Positions 30,566 to 36,047 of a stretch of 36,047 nucleotides of DNA are shown one piece after another; position 1 is the first letter of the stretch; the number at the start of each line of letters is the position of its first letter. Source of the stretch: a virus; IMG/VR virus record IMGVR_UViG_3300028840_003592, positions 1 through 36,047 of that record; one strand, given 5' to 3'. Below the pieces are notes generated by a model. That model saw nothing but the letters and a program-made list of their open reading frames with translations, did no database searches and was not told where the DNA came from. The translations under genes and the position numbers were made by a program.

Positions 30566-31440
30566 AAAAAATGAAGCACAGAAATAATCCCTGCAAATTT
30601 TTCTCCACAGGAACATTCAATAGGAGCTAAGATGTCTAAACCTGTTGTATTTTCTCCGATTGCTTCACTGATTTCCTCTCGATCAGTTTTCGCTAAAGAT
30701 CTGGCTACATCCAAATTAAAAGGAATAGCCTTATTCTTATTATTAATTGTCGATATACACATTGAAAAAAGAACTGATTGAGCCTTGGATTCGGCTGTAA
30801 GATACAGAGGCAAAGTTTCTTCCTGTGCTTTTCCATTAGGAAGATCGATAGTTACAGTTTTGTAAATGCTACCGTCTGTGTGCTTATAGCCTCTCTTAAG
30901 ATCTCTGGTAAAGGGTACAAACGGCTGATCAAGATAACGGACAGTCTGCTCGTGTAAGTGAGCAATGAAACCTTTCGCTCTACAGGAAGGACAGGTGGTT
31001 TCTTTAAGCTCAATCTCCTCTCCCTCACTCAGAATGTACACGCAGTACATAATGAAATCCCTGTTTGTCATGGGCATATCGAGAAAAAGTTTTCTCCATT
31101 CCACAGGCTTCATTTCTGATTTTTTATAGTCATCACCGAGTTGGGTTGTACAAGCGGCACACAAAGAGGTCATGTAGCGACCATGATTCTCTTTGTTCTG
31201 TGGAGTGTTATATTCTTCCTCAACGTAGCCGGTCACTTCTTGAATATAAGCTTTTTTAATAACCTTTCCCTTATATTCAAAAGGTTGTGGAAGAGTAATA
31301 ATGTCAGGAATTTCAACGAAATCTTTGAGCTTTTTTCGCTTGATATCGTTGGTAATGGCAGGCTGTTTTTCGGGGGCAGGCTTTTTAGTAGGTGCTTTTA
31401 GTATCGCTCCCTGATCAGTGTCCATTTTTGTGTTAGTCAT
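30556..31440 (-). CDS. Tail assembly chaperone / gp26-like protein with split zinc site
   Basis: A 294-residue protein immediately before the tape measure, in the place of lambda gpG and P2 gpE. The N-terminal 40 residues are basic and disordered. The body contains CPSC at 150-153 and CSC at 276-278, cysteine pairs that could close one zinc ribbon across 120 residues, as in gp26-type baseplate/chaperone proteins of large myophages (from memory). The zero frame ends two codons after the slippery site, so the -1 product replaces only the last two residues with 45 new ones. AAAGGAG lies before the ATG at 31440. It should bind the tape measure before tube assembly. Confidence 0.78.
   Translation of the reverse strand: MTNTKMDTDQGAILKAPTKKPAPEKQPAITNDIKRKKLKDFVEIPDIITLPQPFEYKGKVIKKAYIQEVTGYVEEEYNTPQNKENHGRYMTSLCAACTTQLGDDYKKSEMKPVEWRKLFLDMPMTNRDFIMYCVYILSEGEEIELKETTCPSCRAKGFIAHLHEQTVRYLDQPFVPFTRDLKRGYKHTDGSIYKTVTIDLPNGKAQEETLPLYLTAESKAQSVLFSMCISTINNKNKAIPFNLDVARSLAKTDREEISEAIGENTTGLDILAPIECSCGEKFAGIISVLHFFGV
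30565..30571 (-). promoter_or_regulatory. -1 programmed frameshift slippery site
   Basis: The minus strand reads T TTT TTC in the phase needed for tandem slippage (CAT TTT TTC GGA). The zero frame stops two codons later at TGA (30558-30556), while the -1 frame stays open to 30428. This is an X XXY YYZ heptamer in the conserved place for tail chaperone frameshifting. A downstream stem or pseudoknot is not obvious by eye. Confidence 0.75.
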
Positions 31441-31507
31441 AATGACTCCTTTTAGTTTAGAATTTAGTAAAATGATACGGTTAGTGTTCGATTGTTATTA
31501 AGTGTAG

Positions 31508-32032
31508 TTACCCCCTGTTAAATGATCCCATCAAAGGATATTCAGCGTTCACGCCATGATGCTGAATAACCACGGTATTGACACGAAAGGCAGAGGTTAA
31601 AGAATCGAAACCGCCTTCTTCGAGCTTTTTTATGAAGGCTTTATATACACGAAATACAATGATAGCTTCATTGTTATTGTCCAATGCCTCTATCTTAATA
31701 TTCCGGGTAAAGGATGGTTTTACAACGCCAGATCCTTCAAGCTGAAAATATGTGCGGAACCAATGCCATAAATCAGAATCATTAGTAACTTCTCCCTTTG
31801 ATAATGAAATGTCACTCCATTTCATATAATCGGGAAAAAGGTGGGGAGCGTTATTCTCCCCACCTTCCCGATATTCAAAGGTCTGTAGTTCACCGCCCAA
31901 GCCAGAACAAGATATGAAATCAGCATTATAATATCCGCTTATGCTGACTCGGAACAGGTGAGCCATTGCAAGCGCACGTTTGACACCAAAGGCATTAAGC
32001 CCTTGTCCATAAAGATCTCGTACAAAAGGCAT
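31508..32032 (-). CDS. Tail tube protein, gp19-like (second copy)
   Basis: A 174-residue protein of the T4 gp19 tube family. Typical parts are MAHLFRVSISGYYNADFISC, GGELQTFEYREGG and KWSDISLSKGEVTNDSDLWHWF. The last pattern (strand, K-G, S/T-xD-LW-x-W) is a family mark. It lies three bases downstream of another gp19-like gene, so two related tube proteins are made side by side. One may form the tube and the other a terminator, an initiator layer or a minor tube ring. It ends in a TAA that is part of a GTAACTACACTTAAT motif. Confidence 0.85.
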   Translation of the reverse strand: MPFVRDLYGQGLNAFGVKRALAMAHLFRVSISGYYNADFISCSGLGGELQTFEYREGGENNAPHLFPDYMKWSDISLSKGEVTNDSDLWHWFRTYFQLEGSGVVKPSFTRNIKIEALDNNNEAIIVFRVYKAFIKKLEEGGFDSLTSAFRVNTVVIQHHGVNAEYPLMGSFNRG

Positions 32033-32035
32033 AGC

Positions 32036-32578
32036 TTATACGAGGGCTATGGGCATTCCGCTGTCAACGTTCACTTCCTCAAAGTAACGCATCTGGACGA
32101 CACAGCTTACGCCAAGCACGTCAGACGTGTTCGCATCGAAGTTGCCGAGATTCCATTCGGACACCCAGGTATCGAAGCATTTCCATGCCTTTGATACAAT
32201 GGGATCGCCTCCCTGTCCGGCTTCAAGAAGCTTGATGGTGATATCCTCTTTCACCGCATCTTCTTCATTGATCGTGCCTGTGATCCCTGCGCCTTGAGCA
32301 GAATACACCTCATTGGTGAGCTTCCAGAGGTCGGATTGATCTCTGAAAATGCCCTGCTCCATCGTAATAGGATCATAGGTCACAAGCCCTGACAGTTTGC
32401 GAGAATAACGTGGATCTCCACCCTCACGGTAAGTAATCACATCGATCTTGCGTGAGAGTCCTGAAATCGTGCGGAATCCCGCCTGATCGTCGGCTTCAAG
32501 ACCGATTTGGCTTTCGCCAAGCTTCGTTCTCGTTACCCTGAACAGGAAGTTCTTTAGAGGATCAATATTGTTTGCCAT
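32036..32578 (-). CDS. Tail tube protein, gp19-like (first copy)
   Basis: A 180-residue tube-family protein. It has FLFRVTRTKLGESQIGLEAD, FRTISGLSRKIDVITYREGG and RKLSGLVTYDPITMEQGIF, then SDLWKLTNEVYS. The YREGG motif and the strand followed by DLW are shared with the gene directly downstream. The strong ribosome site (GGAGGAACT) and position right after the sheath gene are classical for the major tube subunit. It is probably the main tube component, with the following paralogue specialised. Confidence 0.87.
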   Translation of the reverse strand: MANNIDPLKNFLFRVTRTKLGESQIGLEADDQAGFRTISGLSRKIDVITYREGGDPRYSRKLSGLVTYDPITMEQGIFRDQSDLWKLTNEVYSAQGAGITGTINEEDAVKEDITIKLLEAGQGGDPIVSKAWKCFDTWVSEWNLGNFDANTSDVLGVSCVVQMRYFEEVNVDSGMPIALV

Positions 32579-32593
32579 AATTAGTTCCTCCGT

Positions 32594-34405
32594 TTATAAT
32601 TGAGAGATTTGTTCGATTTGTGTTCCTGCTCTGGTCTGCGTGAAGCGATAGATCAAGAACTCCGCAGGTTTCAGATGAGCAACACCCACGTCAATGATGA
32701 AGCGTCCATCGTCAATGGTGTCTTGAGTATTATTCGTTGAATCGCACCTGACGATAAAAGCATCAGCAGGATTTTTGGAAGCGAGCGTTCCTGCAACAGC
32801 GAGTTTGGTCATAAAGGAAATAACGGCTTCACGAACATTTCTCCGAAGCTCTGATTGGAGAACCTCGTGAGGCTCAAAAGCAGCCCAACGAGTTGAGTTC
32901 ATAACCGATTCCTCGATCCACGATTGGTAACGCCTGACGGAAATGTAACGCCATTTAATGTTGTTGCTCTGCGTTCTTGCGCCCCAAACGATAGTGCCTA
33001 CACCCAAGAAAGTACGGATGCAGTTGAGTCCGATAGGATTAAGGACATCCTGATCTTCATCAGACACTTCATGTTTGAGAGCAGTAACACGAGGAAGAAT
33101 AGCGGTTTCCCCGGCAGGAGATTTGTGAATGCCTCTTTCCTGATCGGTGAGTGTCCACAATCCTGCGATATCACCGACAGTAGGCATCATCCACGGACGA
33201 TTCGTGCGAGCATTGTTGACCTGAATCCACGGATAGTAAAGTGCGCCGAACATATTCTTGTAATTAATTGTGGATTGCACTTCATAATATGCAGATCCGG
33301 CTGTCGAGCCTGTACGAGTGGCATCTTCGGAGATATCCCCGATGAACATTCCAAACCGTTTGGATTTGGCAAGAAGGACACCGTTCTTGTACAACGTGGC
33401 ATTGTTGGGAGTCACAAGACCCCAGTGGTCAACGCAGAAAAGGATTTTAGCCTGTGCCACATCTTTGACGAGATTCAAGCCCACGTTGTCTGTGCCGACA
33501 AAATCCGTATCGTCAATGCTAGTCAGACCGTCATTTCCTCCTGCAAGCGTAATCGTGTTGTTGTTCTTCGGGCGGTCGTCCGTAGTCGTGTCGATTGTAC
33601 CGGAAAGTTCAGCAATGCAGATCGTGGATTTGGAATTAATGCCGTAATTGTCGGCATTGAGGATTGCATAGATGTAGCGAGAAGATGTTTCAGAAATGGA
33701 GAGGCGGTCAAAAACTTCAACGCTTCCACGGTGGTTAATAGTGGCTTTGAACGTTAGGACTTCGATTGTGACGCTTCCTGTCGGGGAGCCTGAGAGGGCA
33801 TCCTCAACAGTAACCGTATTCTGTCCATCATCCATTTCGGAGACAACAGAATATTCGGCAGAGCCTAAGCCTCCGCCCGAGATTTTGACATGATCTCCGA
33901 CCTCAAAGCCATCGGCATTGTCGAGATTGTAAGTCTTTGCGCCAGTGGCAGGCGTGTCAGACGTGTCAGATTTGGCTTTGGGATCGCTGTCCTCATTTTC
34001 AGTGAGCATGGTGGCACCAGCCGCCCATGTCCCTTCGTTGCGTCCTTTAAGAACGCCAATGGTCGTATCACCTGTGTTCACGATGTTGACCTGGGCATGA
34101 GTAGCGTCATAAACGCCTAATGTGCCTCCGTAGTGTGCTGTACGCACAACGATTAGTGGTGCTCTGGCTGTTGAAAAATACCCGAGCATGGCATCGTAAG
34201 AGTAATATCCCTTTACGGGACCGCCATAGATAGTACGGTATTCATCCGGTGAACGGACAACGACAGGAACGCCGAGAGGACCCTTTTCGGCTACCACAGG
34301 CATAGCTCCAAAGCCCCTTCCTGCGCCGGAAACTAGTCTTGGACCAATCTCCACTTCCTGTAAGTATTGCCCCGGATGAGCTACCTCTATAATGGGTGCT
34401 GGCAT
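32594..34405 (-). CDS. Contractile tail sheath protein
   Basis: A 603-residue sheath subunit that forms the contractile outer cylinder around the tube. The opening PIIEVAHPGQYLQEVEIGPR, then PVVAEKGPLGVPVVVRS and YYSYDAMLGYFSTARAPLIV, is the usual sheath N-terminus. An insert at about 125-225 is beta-rich (GFEVGDHVKISGG, NTVTVEDALSGSPTGSVTIE) and likely forms a surface domain. The C-terminal domain is conserved: LNPIGLNCIRTFLGVGTIVWGART, WRYISVRRYQSWIEESV and FIIDVGVAHLKPAEFLIYRF. A consensus-like promoter is 102 bases upstream and the ribosome site AAAGGAG is near the ATG. It is the first gene of the long tail operon. Confidence 0.95.
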   Translation of the reverse strand: MPAPIIEVAHPGQYLQEVEIGPRLVSGAGRGFGAMPVVAEKGPLGVPVVVRSPDEYRTIYGGPVKGYYSYDAMLGYFSTARAPLIVVRTAHYGGTLGVYDATHAQVNIVNTGDTTIGVLKGRNEGTWAAGATMLTENEDSDPKAKSDTSDTPATGAKTYNLDNADGFEVGDHVKISGGGLGSAEYSVVSEMDDGQNTVTVEDALSGSPTGSVTIEVLTFKATINHRGSVEVFDRLSISETSSRYIYAILNADNYGINSKSTICIAELSGTIDTTTDDRPKNNNTITLAGGNDGLTSIDDTDFVGTDNVGLNLVKDVAQAKILFCVDHWGLVTPNNATLYKNGVLLAKSKRFGMFIGDISEDATRTGSTAGSAYYEVQSTINYKNMFGALYYPWIQVNNARTNRPWMMPTVGDIAGLWTLTDQERGIHKSPAGETAILPRVTALKHEVSDEDQDVLNPIGLNCIRTFLGVGTIVWGARTQSNNIKWRYISVRRYQSWIEESVMNSTRWAAFEPHEVLQSELRRNVREAVISFMTKLAVAGTLASKNPADAFIVRCDSTNNTQDTIDDGRFIIDVGVAHLKPAEFLIYRFTQTRAGTQIEQISQL

Positions 34406-34506
34406 AAGACACTCCTTTATTAAAGGTTTGTTATGTTCGTAGGGATTAGTGGGACGATTGGTTCTGCTGTTATTTAGGGATTTTTACGCTTTTTAACCCT
34501 AAGAAT

Positions 34507-34535
34507 AATATATATTTAATCCCTTTTTGTGTCAA
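34507..34535 (-). promoter_or_regulatory. Strong sigma70-like promoter for tail operon
   Basis: The minus strand has a perfect TTGACA (34535-34530), a 17-base spacer and TATATT (34512-34507). It lies in the 149-base gap before the sheath gene, the largest gap in the window. It is the best promoter match seen. A 6-base palindromic pair TTAGGG/CCCTAA follows it and might act as an operator, but it is too weak to call. Confidence 0.65.
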
Positions 34536-34554
34536 TCTATAATTACAAAAGATG

Positions 34555-35133
34555 TCAGGGCGAAGGCAAATCAAGCCCCAAATACATATTTAGCTCTGGA
34601 TCTTCTGTAACGAGCTTCACGGAAGCCCCTATAGGATCGGTGTCCACCCATCCCCATACTTTCAATTGAAATACGTTATGAATCTCCCTGTCCAAGCCTT
34701 CAATAATAACAGGCTCAATGCTCTCCCTGTAGATCTCAAAATCATAATCTCCGTCCGATAATGTTGCCGTCAGCTTGAAAGAAAAAGGTGTCTTTTCCAT
34801 AACCTTCTGATTAAGGTTTGATGCAATGGCTTGGCTGTCCTGTGCAAACGTATGAACGTAGATCATGAAATCGATCTGCTCAAGCTCACGTTTTACAATG
34901 GCAGTTCCGGCTTCCAAATCTTTAGTGACCCTTCTGTGACGGTTCAGCCTGTTTCTGTTTAAAACACTCGTTACATATTCCAAGCCTATGCAGGGATAAG
35001 CGATCTCTCTGAATCCATGTTGAGGATTTTTAATAGTGACAGGTACAACGGTATCACTCGGATCTAAAAGAGTGCCAGAATAATGAGCCTTGAAAGCGGC
35101 AAGATAGGGTAATTCAAAATGAGGTGATGCCAT
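34555..35133 (-). CDS. Tail completion/terminator-like protein
   Basis: A 192-residue protein. It sits between the head-tail joining gene and the sheath operon, where tail terminators are normally encoded. It is rich in strands and contains TAIVKRELEQIDFMIYVHTF (a basic strand leading to a hydrophobic one), ATLSDGDYDFEIYRE and NVFQLKVWGWVDTDP. No catalytic motif or membrane segment is seen. Its start overlaps the stop of the upstream gene by one base. I assign it by position and general look only. Confidence 0.6.
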   Translation of the reverse strand: MASPHFELPYLAAFKAHYSGTLLDPSDTVVPVTIKNPQHGFREIAYPCIGLEYVTSVLNRNRLNRHRRVTKDLEAGTAIVKRELEQIDFMIYVHTFAQDSQAIASNLNQKVMEKTPFSFKLTATLSDGDYDFEIYRESIEPVIIEGLDREIHNVFQLKVWGWVDTDPIGASVKLVTEDPELNMYLGLDLPSP

Positions 35134-35681
35134 TAAACTAAAGCCTTTGTTTTTCTGTCCACGATTTTAATAAGCTCCTCCCCGATATCCACCATCTGCA
35201 AGGTACGCCAGAATGCAGGATTTATAACAGGACGAGCAGGCATTCTTTTGGTTCCATACTCCATCCAGTTGAAAACATCATAGGTGCTGACAGGATAGCT
35301 TTTGTTCTTAGGATACCAGACAAATTTAACAAGCCCTTCAAGAAGGTTATATTGAATTTCTCCCGGTGTTCCAGAATAATTTTTGAGCCTAAGAACATTG
35401 GCATTCGCCTGTAAATTCCGTTGAAAAAATCCTGTCCTATACCAGAAACGTCCATGCCCTTTAGCCGAGACATATCTTGCAGATAACGGTTGCCATGCTT
35501 TTGAAGCCCATCCTGCACTTTTAACAATTGCCCGATAAACATTTCTCCTGAATGTTCCTGCAAATCTGGTAATAACCTTCTCAATATACTTTGGAAGGTA
35601 TCTTTGCAAATCATGAAAAGCTTTTATTGCCTTCTTAAATTCATTATCGTCATAAGTAAAATCAAAAATAGCTTCTGCCAT
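35133..35681 (-). CDS. Head-tail joining/virion morphogenesis protein, HK97 gp10/P2 gpS-like
   Basis: A 182-residue protein. Its N-terminal half has a helical FAGTFRRNVYRAIVKSAGW, then WQPLSARYVSAKGHGRFWYRTGFFQRNL. This W-x-PLS...K...TG...L pattern is typical of the phage virion morphogenesis (gpS) and HK97-gp10-type families. The later MEYGTKRMPARPVINPAFW is the conserved G-T-K...PARP-x-x-x-PA motif. Such proteins sit at or near the neck and complete the tail. It overlaps by one base with the genes on both sides. Confidence 0.8.
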   Translation of the reverse strand: MAEAIFDFTYDDNEFKKAIKAFHDLQRYLPKYIEKVITRFAGTFRRNVYRAIVKSAGWASKAWQPLSARYVSAKGHGRFWYRTGFFQRNLQANANVLRLKNYSGTPGEIQYNLLEGLVKFVWYPKNKSYPVSTYDVFNWMEYGTKRMPARPVINPAFWRTLQMVDIGEELIKIVDRKTKALV

Positions 35682-36047
35682 TAAGTTGATCCTGTCGGAT
35701 TTTCAACAAGAATCCATTCGGAAACTTTAGAAAATTGATTCCTGTTATCTACAACGTAGATGACATAGTAGATGTTTTCTTCCGTTTCATCGGCAATGTT
35801 TATTAAAAGCTCGGTGGTATAATTGTACTGAATGGTTTCAACAATTGAGCCGGTATCTTTGTTCACATCGGGAGTATAGCCTTTGTAAATTTTATAGCAC
35901 CAAAAATCCCATTCATTTGAACGCTCCCAAAAGAGCTTGCGATCTCCTGTGACAAAGCCAGTAGCCCCTTCCATGTTCTCCTGTTTTGTGAAAAAGACCG
36001 GATCAGGAGGATTGTCCGAGACACGAGTTTCTTCTTTGAGATCTTCC
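35681..36047 (-). CDS. C-terminal part of a fibronectin-like protein, cut by window edge
   Basis: The frame ending at 35681 has an ATG at 35974, but it stays open to the window edge with no stop (121 residues visible). The upstream part reads NPPDPVFFTKQEN and continues as GATGFVTGDRKLFWERSNEWD. That resembles the start of a fibronectin type III domain (proline-rich linker, then a strand ending in L-x-W). The ATG at 35974 has a GGAG only three bases away, too close for a good start. A longer protein entering from the right is therefore more likely. The last part, YYVIYVVDNRNQFSKVSEW, is the typical final strand pair of the domain. Confidence 0.6.
   Translation of the reverse strand, partial: EDLKEETRVSDNPPDPVFFTKQENMEGATGFVTGDRKLFWERSNEWDFWCYKIYKGYTPDVNKDTGSIVETIQYNYTTELLINIADETEENIYYVIYVVDNRNQFSKVSEWILVENPTGST

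Noticed and set aside
30428-30616. Independent 62-residue gene before the tape measure
   Set aside because: Its first part overlaps the end of the chaperone and has no ribosome site. The frame is better explained as the -1 frameshift extension.
32924-33757. Long open frame of 277 codons on the plus strand
   Set aside because: It lies wholly antisense to the well-recognised sheath gene, has no ribosome site that I can see, and its protein looks like reverse-strand shadow composition.
20190-34405. Extracellular contractile injection system or tailocin instead of a phage
   Set aside because: The long tape measure with frameshifted chaperone, head-tail joining proteins, HNH nuclease, UvsW-like helicase and endolysin indicate a phage. 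No AAA+ ATPase or toxin cargo typical of such systems is seen. A tailocin cannot be fully excluded because no capsid genes lie in the window.
34420-34500. Hairpin or operator after the sheath promoter (TTAGGG...CCCTAA)
   Set aside because: The arms are only six bases with mismatched surroundings, which is expected by chance in AT-rich DNA.
35681-35974. Complete 97-residue protein starting at 35974
   Set aside because: The frame stays open to the window edge and the ATG has poor ribosome-site spacing, so it is treated as the end of a longer protein.
1-36047. tRNA genes, CRISPR arrays, insertion sequences, attachment sites
   Set aside because: I saw no cloverleaf-like runs, no regularly spaced direct repeats, no transposase motifs and no integrase or attachment-like repeats. 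This is a reading by eye and not a profile search.

Overview
This window looks like the tail, host-recognition and lysis part of a contractile-tailed (myovirus-type) bacteriophage or prophage genome. Every gene I can support lies on the minus strand, so the window reads biologically from right to left. The DNA is AT-rich and densely packed. Most neighbouring genes overlap by 1-4 bases or are a few bases apart, and no intergenic gap exceeds about 150 bases. A tiny lipoprotein overlapping the start of an amidase endolysin suggests a Gram-negative host with an outer membrane. I cannot name a host from the sequence.

Right to left: (1) 36047-34555 holds a truncated fibronectin-like protein and two head-tail joining or tail-completion proteins. 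(2) A strong sigma70-type promoter (34507-34535) precedes the contractile tail genes: sheath, two tandem gp19-like tube proteins, a tail assembly chaperone with a -1 frameshift site (U UUU UUC at 30565-30571), and the tape measure. (3) 27824-20190 is the hub and baseplate: a CIS-tube-type initiator, a small linker-sized protein, a gpD/gp27-like hub, an OB-fold spike, a gp25-like wedge protein fused to a beta-helix, and a gpJ/gp6-like wedge. (4) 20181-19562 carries a small membrane protein and a free-standing HNH nuclease. (5) 19536-5379 is about 14 kb of adhesion-type proteins: LamG-like sandwiches, a four-repeat beta protein, a 1515-residue beta-helical fibre, a gpI-like wedge fused to a propeller, and a fibre ending in a C1q-like domain. 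(6) 5377-3042 is an accessory and lysis block: four tiny, very basic proteins (two too short for routine gene calling), an S-adenosylmethionine decarboxylase with all catalytic residues, a 41-residue lipoprotein and an amidase endolysin. (7) 2933-1 has its own promoter and carries a UvsW-like helicase, two unknown proteins, a membrane protein and the start of a further gene.

The late genes build a tail by the standard sheath/tube/tape-measure/baseplate route. The fibre region adds an unusually large set of surface proteins. The accessory block places polyamine synthesis next to DNA-binding-like basic peptides, which I read (inference) as a possible genome charge-neutralisation module. The most unusual DNA-level signal is a recurrent octamer, RTAACTAC (16 sites found by eye, both orientations, in and between genes). 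Two copies sit at identical spacing in front of start codons that lack a Shine-Dalgarno sequence.
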